Assembly: GCF_017307495.1 (NCBI RefSeq)
Contig: NZ_JAFKHE010000013.1
Span: 186,001 to 250,000 of the forward strand
Length of the DNA: 64,000 nt
From: Devosia sp.
GTDB taxonomy: Bacteria > Pseudomonadota > Alphaproteobacteria > Rhizobiales > Devosiaceae
Direction of reading: 5' to 3'
The notes below the pieces were generated by a model. The model searched no databases, was not told the DNA's origin, and worked only from the letters and a program-made list of their open reading frames with translations. Positions 1 to 8,256 of this stretch are shown here, piece by piece. How positions within the stretch are numbered: the stretch's first letter is position 1; every line of letters starts with the position of its first letter. Made by a program: the position numbers and the translations under genes.

Positions 1-107
1 GCGCCGTGTCGCTCATGGCCGTTCAATAGGGGAGGGGCGGTGAAAATGAAAGCCGGTGCGTGGGCCACCCCCACCCAGCTTCGCTACGGGCCAAGGCCCT
101 AGCTGCA

Positions 108-134
108 CTACCCTCCCCACAAGGGGGAGGGTAG
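108..134. repeat. GC-rich hairpin
   Basis: Perfect inverted repeat: an 11-nt arm at 108-118 (CTACCCTCCCC) pairs with 124-134 across a 5-nt loop. It is the same CTCCCC/GGGGAG style of element seen at 33.7 and 55.1 kb, so it is probably an intergenic repeat rather than a dedicated terminator. No gene is visible in 1-244 apart from this and the yidC terminator. Confidence 0.5.
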
Positions 135-196
135 TGAAGCCGGCAGCTTGCTGCCTGGCGAAACTGGGTGGGGTGAGCCCCACGCGCGAAACGAAA

Positions 197-222
197 GGCC
201 GCGCACCTTTCGATGCGCGGCC
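197..222 (-). terminator. Rho-independent terminator of yidC
   Basis: Downstream of the yidC stop on the minus strand, 9-nt arms (GGCCGCGCA / TGCGCGGCC) flank an 8-nt loop. On the minus strand they are followed by a T-rich tract (TTTCGTTTC). It closes the rpmH-rnpA-yidC transcript. Confidence 0.7.
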
Positions 223-244
223 CCGAATTCGAGCACGGCCAGCC

Positions 245-2128
245 TCAGTTGGCCTTGCCGGCGGCCTTTTCCTCGACCTTGGGCTTGCGCCTGAAGCTCG
301 CGGCGATGTTGCCGAGCAGGTCGACCTCGGCGCCGTGGCGCTTCATGATGAACCACTGCTGGGTCACCGAGAGCAGGTTGTTCCAGGCCCAGTAGATCAC
401 CAGGCCGGCCGGGAACGAGCCGAGCATGAAGGTGAAGATCACCGGCATCCAGTTGAAGATCATCGCCTGGGTCGGATCCGGCGGCGGCGGGTTGAGCTTC
501 ATCTGCACCCACATGGTGACGCCCATCAGCAGCGGCCACACGCCCAGGTGCAGCAGCCCGCCGACGAACGGCAGCGTGGTCGGGTTCCACGGAATGAGCC
601 CGAACAGGGTGAAGATGTTGGTCGGGTCCGGCGCCGCGAGGTCGACGATCCAGCCGAAGAACGGCGCATGGCGCATCTCGAGCGAGATGAAGAGCACCGT
701 GTAGAGCGAGAAGAACACCGGGATCTGGATGAGGATCGGCCAGCAACCCGCCAGCGGGTTGATCTTCTCTTTCTTGTAGAGCTCCATCATCGCCTGCTGC
801 TGCTGCACGCGATCGTCCTTGAAGCGCTCCTGGATGGACTTCATTTCCGGCTGCACGCGCCGCATGGCCGCCATCGAGGCGTAGGAGCGGTTGGCGAGCG
901 GGAAGAACAGCGCCTTGACGAACACGGTCACCGCCAGGATGGCGACGCCGAAATTGCCCAGGATCCCGTACAGGAACTGCAGCAGCTCGAACATCGGGCG
1001 GGTGATGAAGTGCAGCCAGCCCCAGTCGATCAGCAGCTCGAGCCGGTCGAACTTGTAGGTGCTGTCATAGGCGTCGATGACGCGGGTCTGCTTGGCGCCG
1101 GCGAAGGCATAGGTCTTGTTCTCGGCCTTGCCGCCGGCCGGGACCAGCACCGGCGTGCTCTCGACGAAGCTCGTCTGGTAGATGTCGAGCGCGCCCGCAA
1201 GGCTGTGCGAGAAGCGGGCATTGAGCGGCGAGCCGGGTTCGGAAAGGATGGCCGTGGCCCAGTACTTGTCGCCGATGCCGACCCAGCCGCCGGTCGTCGA
1301 GGTCCAGTCGTTCTGGCCGTCATGGGCGACGTCGCTGTACTTCTTGGACACGAGGTTGTTCGAGCCGAGCACGCCCAGCGGCCCTTCGTGCTGGACGAAG
1401 AAGTTCGAGACGTGCGGCGTGCCCTGGCGCACGACGCGCGAATAGGGATAGAGCGCCACGTCGCCCGCCGTGGTGTTTTCCACCGACTGCACGATGGTGA
1501 ACAGGTAGTGCTCGTCGACGCTGATGGTGCGGCGGAAGACGAGGCCGGCGCCATTGTCCCAGCGCAGCGTCACCGGGGTGGCCACGGTGAGGCTGGTGGC
1601 GCCGCCGTCGAGGCTCCACACGCTGTTGCCGTCGGGCAGCGCGGTGGTCGAGCCCGAGGCCGGGGCCCAGCCGCTCTCGATATAGTAGCCGCCCGGCGCG
1701 CCGGCGGGGCTGAGCAGGGTGATGATCGGCGACTGGGGGTCGACCGTCTCGGTGTAGTCCTTGAGCTTCAGGTCATCGAGACGCGCACCGGTCAGGCTGA
1801 TCGAGCCCGCCAGGGCCGGCGTGTCGATGGCGACGCGCGCCGCGGCCGCAAGGGCGGCGTCGCGGGTCGCGAAGGTGCCGGCCTGCGTCGTGTCGGTCGC
1901 GGCGGCGGGAGCGGCAGCGCTGCCGCCGGCCGCGGGCGTGGCGAGCCCCTGGTCCGGCGCGGCCGTGGTCGCGGCGGCCGTCGCCTGCTGCTGCGCCAGT
2001 TGCTGGGCCTCGGCGCGCTTCTGCGCCTGCTCCAGCTGTGGCCCGGCCACGAAGAACTGCCATCCGAACAGCACCACGATGCTGAGCACGATCGCAATGA
2101 TCATGTTGCGGTTGTTGTCGGACTGCAT
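245..2128 (-). CDS. yidC: Membrane protein insertase YidC
   Basis: YidC inserts and folds inner-membrane proteins, alone or with SecYEG. The 627-residue product has the Gram-negative layout: an N-terminal transmembrane anchor (about residues 9-27), an Ala/Gln-rich linker, a large periplasmic domain to about residue 365, then the conserved five-helix insertase core. The core contains the hydrophobic stretch ending FFPLANRS, a cytoplasmic coiled coil rich in Gln/Lys, and the segment NPLAGCWPILIQIPVFFSLY. The ATG shares one base with the rnpA stop (TGATG), so the two are translationally coupled. The order rpmH-rnpA-yidC is the standard bacterial arrangement. Family assignment is certain. Confidence 0.98.
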   Translation of the reverse strand: MQSDNNRNMIIAIVLSIVVLFGWQFFVAGPQLEQAQKRAEAQQLAQQQATAAATTAAPDQGLATPAAGGSAAAPAAATDTTQAGTFATRDAALAAAARVAIDTPALAGSISLTGARLDDLKLKDYTETVDPQSPIITLLSPAGAPGGYYIESGWAPASGSTTALPDGNSVWSLDGGATSLTVATPVTLRWDNGAGLVFRRTISVDEHYLFTIVQSVENTTAGDVALYPYSRVVRQGTPHVSNFFVQHEGPLGVLGSNNLVSKKYSDVAHDGQNDWTSTTGGWVGIGDKYWATAILSEPGSPLNARFSHSLAGALDIYQTSFVESTPVLVPAGGKAENKTYAFAGAKQTRVIDAYDSTYKFDRLELLIDWGWLHFITRPMFELLQFLYGILGNFGVAILAVTVFVKALFFPLANRSYASMAAMRRVQPEMKSIQERFKDDRVQQQQAMMELYKKEKINPLAGCWPILIQIPVFFSLYTVLFISLEMRHAPFFGWIVDLAAPDPTNIFTLFGLIPWNPTTLPFVGGLLHLGVWPLLMGVTMWVQMKLNPPPPDPTQAMIFNWMPVIFTFMLGSFPAGLVIYWAWNNLLSVTQQWFIMKRHGAEVDLLGNIAASFRRKPKVEEKAAGKAN

Positions 2129-2493
2129 CAGCTCTTCTTCTTCACGTGGATCTTGGAAATCGAGGCGGAAAGCTCGCTGACGAGTTCCGCGAAGGGGGTG
2201 CTCAGCGCGGCGCGGCGACCAACCAGCACGTAGTCATGTCGGGGCTGAAAGCCCGACTCGCAAGCCTTGGCGGCGGCCCTGAGGCGCCGGCGGATGCGGT
2301 TGCGCTCCGGCGAGTTGCCCTGCTGCTTGGTGACGGTGAAGCCGATTCCCGGCTCGTCGACGGCGCGGGCATTGGTCTGCAACGAAAATGCAGAGCGCCC
2401 GACGCGCATGCCTCGGGCGGCTCCAACAAACTCGGATCGGTTCTTGAGGCGCCGCAAAGCGCGCTCCCCGGATATGGCCGTGGACACGGCCAA
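2128..2493 (-). CDS. rnpA: Ribonuclease P protein component
   Basis: Protein subunit of RNase P, which binds the catalytic RNA and helps cleave 5' leaders from pre-tRNAs. The 121-residue basic product contains RLKNRSEF near the N terminus and the family signature SPERNRIRRRLRAA (RNR motif) in the middle. The longest reading starts at a TTG 4 nt after the rpmH stop. A GTG two codons in, or a TTG just before RRLKNRSEF, are alternative starts. The spacing to rpmH and the 1-nt overlap with yidC indicate a single operon. Confidence 0.96.
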   Translation of the reverse strand: MAVSTAISGERALRRLKNRSEFVGAARGMRVGRSAFSLQTNARAVDEPGIGFTVTKQQGNSPERNRIRRRLRAAAKACESGFQPRHDYVLVGRRAALSTPFAELVSELSASISKIHVKKKS

Positions 2494-2497
2494 AGCC

Positions 2498-2635
2498 TTA
2501 GGCCGACAGCTTCTTGCGGCCGACGGCGCGGCGGCGGGCCAGCACGGCGCGGCCGTTCTTGGTCGCCATGCGGGCGCGGAAACCGTGCCGACGGGTGCGG
2601 ACGAGCGTGCTCGGCTGGAAAGTGCGTTTCGACAT
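2498..2635 (-). CDS. rpmH: 50S ribosomal protein L34
   Basis: A 45-residue, very basic ribosomal protein. Translation from the ATG at 2635 begins [20 protein letters not shown] and ends [10 protein letters not shown], with the invariant L34 features KRTFQPS and [10 protein letters not shown]. It is the first gene of the rpmH-rnpA-yidC operon. A sigma70 promoter lies about 100 nt upstream. Confidence 0.98.
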   Translation of the reverse strand: MSKRTFQPSTLVRTRRHGFRARMATKNGRAVLARRRAVGRKKLSA

Positions 2636-2736
2636 ACGATCAGACCACGCCGGCGCGCGGTTCCCTAATTCTGCTTGACTAGAGCTATTGGCATGCCGGC
2701 CGGACCCGGATGAGGATCCACGGCAGATTTCGGCGC

Positions 2737-2765
2737 TGTATATGGAATTGGTCCCGCGAAGTCAA
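2737..2765 (-). promoter_or_regulatory. Sigma70 promoter of rpmH-rnpA-yidC
   Basis: Read on the minus strand: TTGACT (-35, 2765-2760), a 17-nt spacer, then TATACA (-10, 2742-2737). Each hexamer matches consensus at 5 (-35) and 4 (-10) positions. The predicted transcript start near 2730 leaves a leader of about 95 nt before rpmH. This is sequence-based prediction only. Confidence 0.65.
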
Positions 2766-2902
2766 CGCGACCCGGATGCGGCAGAAAGGCTTTTCGCGCG
2801 TCGATTTCCACACGGGGTTTGTCCCGGCCCTATTGTGCCCGGGCAGGCCGGTGCTATTGAGGCCTCAGGGGTTTGGGGCCCCGGGCAGCTTCGGGGACGC
2901 GA

Positions 2903-4333
2903 TTGGCCGATATCCTTACTCCCGACCTGTGTGTCATCGGGGCCGGATCGAGCGGCATTGCGGTGGCCGAGCGGGCCCGCGCCTATGGCGCGTCGGTCGT
3001 CCTCGTCGAGCAGGGCAGGATCGGCGGCAACGCGCTCAACACCGGGGCGGTGCCGGCCAAGGCGCTGGCGGCCGCCGGAGCCCATGCCCGCGCCCTGCGC
3101 GACGGCCCGCCGTTCGGCATCGCCGCCGAGGACCCCAAGGTCAATTTCCGCCGCGTGCACGATCACATCGACCAGGTCATCGCCGCGCTCGCCCCGCAGA
3201 GCTCCGCCGCGCACCTGATGGCGCTCGGCATCGACGTCATCGAAGGGGCGGCCCGCTTCATCAGCCGCAAGGCCGTGGCTGTCGGCGACACCGAGATCCG
3301 CGCCCGCCACTTCGTCGTCGCCACCGGCGCCCGCTGGGTGGCGCCGACCATCCCCGGCCTCGACGCCGTGCCCTATTTCACCCCCGACACCATCCTCGAC
3401 AACACCCGCAAGCTGACCCACCTGGTGGTGATCGGCTCCGGCGTCACCGCCATCGAGCTGGCCCAGGCCTACAACCGCCTGGGCACCGAGGTCACGGTGG
3501 TCGCCGGCGGCGAACTTCTCCCCGGCTTCGACCCCGAACTGGCGGCGGTTGCCCTGGCGACGCTGGCGGAGGAGGGTGTCCATCTCGAGCCGCACGCGGC
3601 AGTGAGCGCCGTCCAGGCCCGCTCGATGGGCATCGGTGTCGCCATCCGCACCGGCGAGTCCGATCGCCTGCTGGACGCATCCCACATCCTCGTCGCCGGC
3701 GGCCGCGCCCCCAATGTCGCGGCGCTGGACCTCGACAAGGCCGGCATCAGGCTCGATGCGGGACGCGCCGGCGCCCTGCAGCTCAACGGCGCGCTGCGCA
3801 CGACCAATGCCCGGGTCTACGCGGTAGGCGACGTCACCGGCGGCGAGTCGGTGCCATCGGCGGCGCGCGCGGCCGAGGCCGTGGTGCGCAGCGCCCTGCT
3901 CGGGGCCATGGCGAGGCCCGACCGGACCGTGCCGCGCCTCGTTTCCACCGACCCGGCGATCGCCGAGATCGGGCTCAACGAGGTCACGGCCCGCACGCGG
4001 CACGGCGTCGGCTTCCGCGTCACCCGCTGGGCCTTCGCCGACAACGACCAGGCCCGCGCCAGCCGCCAGACCCACGGGTTGGCCAAGCTTCTCACCGATC
4101 GGCGGGGCAGCATCATCGGCGCCGGGGTGGTCGGACCCGGCGCCAGCGAACTGGTCGCGCTGTTCGCGCTGGCCATGTCGGGCGGCCTCAAGGGCGCCGA
4201 TCTGGCGGCCATGTCGGTGCCCTATCCCTCGTTCGCCGAGATCGCCGTGCGGCTCGGCGCCGAGCTGCGCCGGGGCGACGCGCCGGGGCCGCTGCTCAGG
4301 GCGTGGATGGCGGTCAACCGGCTGCTCGGCTGA
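2903..4333 (+). CDS. Pyridine nucleotide-disulfide oxidoreductase-like flavoprotein lacking both redox cysteines
   Basis: The fold matches the Lpd/MerA/SthA family. It has an N-terminal FAD Rossmann motif (VIGAGSSG), an NAD(P)-binding motif (VVIGSGVTAIELA), the second FAD motif (YAVGDVTGG) and the C-terminal dimerisation domain. The redox site normally reading CxxxxC is ALNTGAVPAK, so Ala44 and Ala49 replace both cysteines. The C-terminal His-Pro motif reads YPSFAE, closer to SthA. Disulfide chemistry is therefore not possible; FAD-dependent transhydrogenase, diaphorase or another oxidase activity remains possible. I prefer the TTG at 2903 (GGGGA 5-9 nt upstream, 476 aa). An in-frame TTG at 2873 would add 10 residues. 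It is probably monocistronic, 52 nt before the kinase. Confidence 0.85.
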   Translation: MADILTPDLCVIGAGSSGIAVAERARAYGASVVLVEQGRIGGNALNTGAVPAKALAAAGAHARALRDGPPFGIAAEDPKVNFRRVHDHIDQVIAALAPQSSAAHLMALGIDVIEGAARFISRKAVAVGDTEIRARHFVVATGARWVAPTIPGLDAVPYFTPDTILDNTRKLTHLVVIGSGVTAIELAQAYNRLGTEVTVVAGGELLPGFDPELAAVALATLAEEGVHLEPHAAVSAVQARSMGIGVAIRTGESDRLLDASHILVAGGRAPNVAALDLDKAGIRLDAGRAGALQLNGALRTTNARVYAVGDVTGGESVPSAARAAEAVVRSALLGAMARPDRTVPRLVSTDPAIAEIGLNEVTARTRHGVGFRVTRWAFADNDQARASRQTHGLAKLLTDRRGSIIGAGVVGPGASELVALFALAMSGGLKGADLAAMSVPYPSFAEIAVRLGAELRRGDAPGPLLRAWMAVNRLLG

Positions 4334-4385
4334 GCCGCACTCTTGTCACTGGAAATAGTGGGTTTTTCCGGCTAAGCATCGCGCG

Positions 4386-5816
4386 ATGGCCATACAGACC
4401 CGCGCGATGCCGGGCCCGTTCTCGGGCCTCTCCGTCAAGATCATCGCCACGCTCATCGTGGTGATACTGGCGGTCGAGGTCGTGATTTACCTGCCGTCGG
4501 CCGCGAACTTCCGCCAGAGCTGGCTGACCGACCGCTTGCGAGTCGGCACCGTCGCGGCCCGCGTGCTCGACGCCGTGCCCGACGCGATGGACCTGCCGCG
4601 CACGCTGACCGACCGGTTGCTAACTTCGGCCGGCGCCATCGCCATCGTCTACCGGCGCGAGGGCCAGAGCCAGTTGATCGAGCTAGAGAATGCCCAGACG
4701 CCGCGCGAGGCCGTGACCGTCGACATGCGCCTCGACGATCCGGCCTCGCCGATACTGGGTGCGCTCGACACGCTGTTCTTCGGCTCGAACCGCACGCTGC
4801 GCATCGTCGGCGAGGAGGATGGCCAGCCCGACCGCACCATCGAGGTGCTGATGCCCGAGGCGCCGCTGCGCGCCGAACTGCTGGTCTATTCGCGCAACCT
4901 GTTCGTCCTCTCGCTGATCCTCGCCATCATCACGTCGGCCGTGCTCTACGTGCTGGTTGCGCGCATCCTGATCGCCCCGATCCGGCGCCTGACCGGCAAC
5001 CTCGTGGAATTCTCGGGACAGCCCGAGAACGCCGCGCTGATCGTCACCCCGACGGCGCGCCGCGACGAGATCGGCATCATGGAGCGCGAGCTCGCCGCCA
5101 TGGAGTCCGACATCTATTCGATGCTGCGCCAGCGCCGGCACCTCGCCGATCTCGGCCTCGCCGTCGCCAAGATCAACCACGACCTGCGCAATACGTTGAC
5201 CTCGGCGCAGCTGCTTTCCGACCAGGTGGCCAATCTCGACGATCCCAAGGTGCAGCGCCTCGCGCCGCGCCTCGTGCAGTCGATCGACAAGGCCATCGGC
5301 TTTGCCCAGTCGGTGCTCGACTACGGTCGCCAGAGCGCCACGCCGCCGCGGCCCATGCCGGTCGACCTGCACCTGCTGCTCGACGAGGCGGCCTTCGATG
5401 CCGGGCTCGTCGGCCACCCCGGCATCCGCTGGAGCAACGGCGTGCCCGATTCGGTGACCATTTCGGCCGATCCCGACCAGTTCGCCCGTATTTTCGACAA
5501 CCTGCTCAAGAACGCCCGCGAGGCGCTCGAGGCGGCGGGTGCCAGGATCGAGGCGCCCTATGTCGAGGTGACCTTCACCGAGACGCCCGAATGGCTGACG
5601 CTGAGCGTGTCGGACAACGGCCCGGGACTGCCGCCGCGCGCCCGGGAGAACCTGTTCGTCGCCTTCGAGGGCTCGGCCAAGGCGGGCGGTACCGGGCTCG
5701 GCCTCGCCATCGCGCGCGAACTCACCGAGGCGCATGGCGGCAAGCTCGCTTTCGTCGACCAGCCGGCCGGCACCCGCTTCGACGTGACGTTGCCGCATTC
5801 GATCCGCATCGCCTGA
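4386..5816 (+). CDS. Sensor histidine kinase (HAMP-HisKA-HATPase)
   Basis: A 476-residue membrane sensor kinase. Two transmembrane segments (about 17-36 and 171-194) enclose a periplasmic sensor domain of about 135 residues. A HAMP segment follows, then an H-box INHDLRNT with the phospho-acceptor His265. The ATPase domain shows an N box (NLLKNAREAL), a G1 box (DNGPGLPP) and a G2 box (GGTGLGLAI). No response regulator is next to it in either direction, so it is an orphan in this window. The signal sensed cannot be told from sequence. Confidence 0.92.
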   Translation: MAIQTRAMPGPFSGLSVKIIATLIVVILAVEVVIYLPSAANFRQSWLTDRLRVGTVAARVLDAVPDAMDLPRTLTDRLLTSAGAIAIVYRREGQSQLIELENAQTPREAVTVDMRLDDPASPILGALDTLFFGSNRTLRIVGEEDGQPDRTIEVLMPEAPLRAELLVYSRNLFVLSLILAIITSAVLYVLVARILIAPIRRLTGNLVEFSGQPENAALIVTPTARRDEIGIMERELAAMESDIYSMLRQRRHLADLGLAVAKINHDLRNTLTSAQLLSDQVANLDDPKVQRLAPRLVQSIDKAIGFAQSVLDYGRQSATPPRPMPVDLHLLLDEAAFDAGLVGHPGIRWSNGVPDSVTISADPDQFARIFDNLLKNAREALEAAGARIEAPYVEVTFTETPEWLTLSVSDNGPGLPPRARENLFVAFEGSAKAGGTGLGLAIARELTEAHGGKLAFVDQPAGTRFDVTLPHSIRIA

Positions 5817-5917
5817 GCCGTCATGCGGCCGTCAAAATCGTCGCCCCTCGGCGCTTGCAATGGCACCGGAGCCAATGTATGGGTCACGCCGTTCCGCCGA
5901 CACCGCTCGGCAGGCAG

Positions 5918-5994
5918 GCGCCCGTAGCTCAGCTGGATAGAGCACCAGACTACGAATCTGGGGGTCAGGAGTTCGAATCTCTTCGGGCGCGCCA
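5918..5994 (+). tRNA. tRNA-Arg (anticodon ACG)
   Basis: A 77-nt cloverleaf. The acceptor stem GCGCCCG pairs with CGGGCGC, the D arm contains AGCTGGATA, and the anticodon stem CCAGA/TCTGG holds the loop CTACGAA (anticodon ACG). The T arm is AGGAG-TTCGAAT-CTCTT, and the 3' CCA is encoded. ACG (inosine-modified) reads CGU/CGC/CGA. Chromosomal rearrangement begins just downstream, but no integrase is present. Confidence 0.97.
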
Positions 5995-6121
5995 TTTCCC
6001 CCTCACGAAAGCAATCCACTGGCTAGCGGCTAGCCTCCGGCAGGCAGCACGGCACTGTTGTGCGATGATCGCGGTCCGGGGCGGTTCGATCCCGCGCGCG
6101 CCGGTTCCCAGTCGAGGGCGT

Positions 6122-6790
6122 TCAGTCCGGTTCTTCGTCGTCCGGGCGAAGCGACTTTGCGCGCTGCTGTGCAGATAGATGCGCCACGGGCAGACTCCAT
6201 CCGTGCCGGATGGCCATGAAACGCAGCCCGAAGCACAGCGCTCCCCCGGCCAGGGCCGAGAAGCCATAGGGGATGCCGGTAACATCGCCGATGACGACCA
6301 TCGACGCCCCAGCCAGCGCCACAATGGCATAGAGGTCAGAGCGCAAGACGTGCGGGACGTCGCCGGCGAGGACATCCCGGGTCATGCCGCCGCCGATGCC
6401 GGTCAGCATGCCCAGCAGCGCCGCCATGATCGGGCTCAGTCCGAACTCGATGGCTTTTTGCGCGCCCGCGACCGCAAAGAAAGACAGGCCTGCCGCGTCG
6501 AGCAGCAGTACGGGGCTGCGCAGGCGGTCGACCCCGGAATACCAGAAGAATGTGATGGTCCCAGCGAGGACGGACGCCAACAGGTACAAGCCGTCCCGCA
6601 GGGCCGCCGGCGGTACGTCACCGATCAGCAGATCGCGGGCGATGCCGCCGAAGTTCCCGGTCACGAACGACAGGACGAGCACGCCGAAGAAATCGAGGCG
6701 GCGGTTGACGCCGACCACCGCTCCGCTGAGGGCGAAGACGAACGTGCCACCAAGGTCAAGAACGCGTGTGAAGAGTTCAATCGGCATCAT
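6122..6790 (-). CDS. TRIC-type / UPF0126 membrane protein
   Basis: A small integral membrane protein of the YadS/UPF0126 family, related to prokaryotic TRIC cation channels. The 222-residue product from the ATG at 6790 carries two homologous repeats of three helices. Each repeat has the family glycine-rich motif: GNFGGIARDLLIGDVPP and GIGGGMTRDVLAGDVPH. An upstream in-frame ATG at 6859 adds 23 residues without family character, so I reject it. The last part of this gene (6145-6265) is duplicated at 10521-10641 inside the mosaic block. Ion specificity is unknown. Confidence 0.88.
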   Translation of the reverse strand: MMPIELFTRVLDLGGTFVFALSGAVVGVNRRLDFFGVLVLSFVTGNFGGIARDLLIGDVPPAALRDGLYLLASVLAGTITFFWYSGVDRLRSPVLLLDAAGLSFFAVAGAQKAIEFGLSPIMAALLGMLTGIGGGMTRDVLAGDVPHVLRSDLYAIVALAGASMVVIGDVTGIPYGFSALAGGALCFGLRFMAIRHGWSLPVAHLSAQQRAKSLRPDDEEPD

Positions 6791-6925
6791 CTGGCACCCC
6801 GCCGCCGCAATCGCATCGACAACAGAAAGCACAAAACGACGTTTGTTGCTCGCCAACAAGCTGGCAGGGCGGAAGCGCCGATGCCGCCGCGCGAACGCTC
6901 GGACCTGCGAGACTGCCCCTGGGCG

Positions 6926-8220
6926 TCATGCCGGCGACGGACCGAGCCAGGCCAGAGCTCCGACCACCAATGCCTCGACGCCGGTCTCCAGGGTCGGGTG
7001 CAGCACCGGTGCGAATTTCGGGCTGTGGTTGACCGGTAACTCGTTGACCTTCCCTTCCTTCTTGGCCGTGGCGTAAAGCTTGGGATCGGTACCGCCCACG
7101 AACCAGAACACCGACGGCACCTTCCAGGCGGTGGCGAAGCAGCCGAAATCCTCGCTAGCCGGGGCCGGACCGGTGTGGATGACCCGCCGCGGCGAGAAGT
7201 GATCGCGAAACGCACCGGCAATCCGCGCGCTCGCGGCCTCGTCGTTGACGTTCAGCGGATAGCGGTCCAGCGGCGTGATCTCGGGCTTGCGCGGCGCGCC
7301 CGAGGCTGCCGCCTCGGCATTGACGATGCGCTCGATCGCGGCGAGCACGTGCTTGCGCACCCCGGCATCGAATGTCCTGACGTTGAGCTTGAGGATGGCC
7401 TCGTCCGGCATGACGTTCTCCTTGGTGCCGGCCTGCAGCACGCCGATCGTCACCACCGCGGCCTCGGTTGCCGCCACCTCGCGCGAGACGATGGTCTGCA
7501 GCCTGAGCACGATCGCGGCCGCCATGACCACCGGGTCGATGCTCGCCTGCGGCATCGAGCCATGCGCGCCCCGGCCGAAGACGCGGACCTGCAGACTGTC
7601 CGCCGCCGAGGTGATCGGTCCGGCACTCCCGGCGACAGTGCCGGACGGCCCGACCATGACGTGCTGGCCGAGCACGACGGCGGGCCGCGGAAAGCGTTGG
7701 AGGAGGCCGTCATCGACCATCGCCCTGGCTCCCTCGGCGGTTTCCTCGCCCAGCTGGAACACGACCATCAGGGTGCCCTTCCAGGCCTCGCGGGCCGTGG
7801 ACGGCAGCTTCGCCGCACCGACCAGCCACGCCACGTGCATGTCGTGACCGCACATGTGGCCCACGGGCACGACATTGCCCTGCTGGTCCGTGACCGTCAC
7901 TGTGCTGGCATAGGCGAGGCCGGTGCTTTCGGCGATCGGTAGCGCGTCCATGTCGGCTCGCAGCATGACCGTTGGCCCCTCGCCATTATGGAGCAGCCCC
8001 ACCACCCCGGTCTTGCCGACGCCAGTTGTCACCTCGTAGCCAGCACCGCGCAGCCTGTCGGCGGCAAGGCCCGCCGTTCGCGTCTCGTGCATCGACAGTT
8101 CGGGATGGGCGTGCACGTCCTTGTAGAGCGCCTCGAGTTCAGGAACGAGCCTGCGAGTCCCGCAAGGACGGTTTTGGCGACGTCGGCGGGAATCCGCTCG
8201 GGTGAACCATGCTTGGGCAT
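6926..8220 (-). pseudogene. M20-family amidohydrolase with 5' frameshift
   Basis: Zinc aminoacylase/carboxypeptidase-like amidohydrolase (hippurate hydrolase type). Metal-site motifs are intact: HMCGHDMH, the catalytic Glu pair in LGEETAEGA, and VNHSPKF near the C terminus. A well-formed start (ATG 8220, AGGAGA 8 nt upstream) encodes MPKHGSPERIPADVAKTVLAG. That frame is lost near 8149, and the enzyme body (LVPELEALYKDVHAHPE) continues in another frame, as if one base were missing at GCAGG/CTCGTT. Restoring one base gives a normal full-length enzyme. It could be a true inactivating mutation or a sequencing error. It lies 36 nt downstream of the cytochrome c gene. Confidence 0.8.
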
Positions 8221-8256
8221 AGTGGTGTCTCCTGAGGCGCCATCGCGGTTGGCGCA

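Noticed and set aside
6060..6110. A second tRNA or tRNA 3' fragment downstream of tRNA-Arg (a GGTTCGATCC T-loop-like sequence).
   Set aside because: Only a T-arm-like hairpin is present; D arm, anticodon arm and acceptor stem cannot be built. It could be a tRNA relic, but one short hairpin is not enough.
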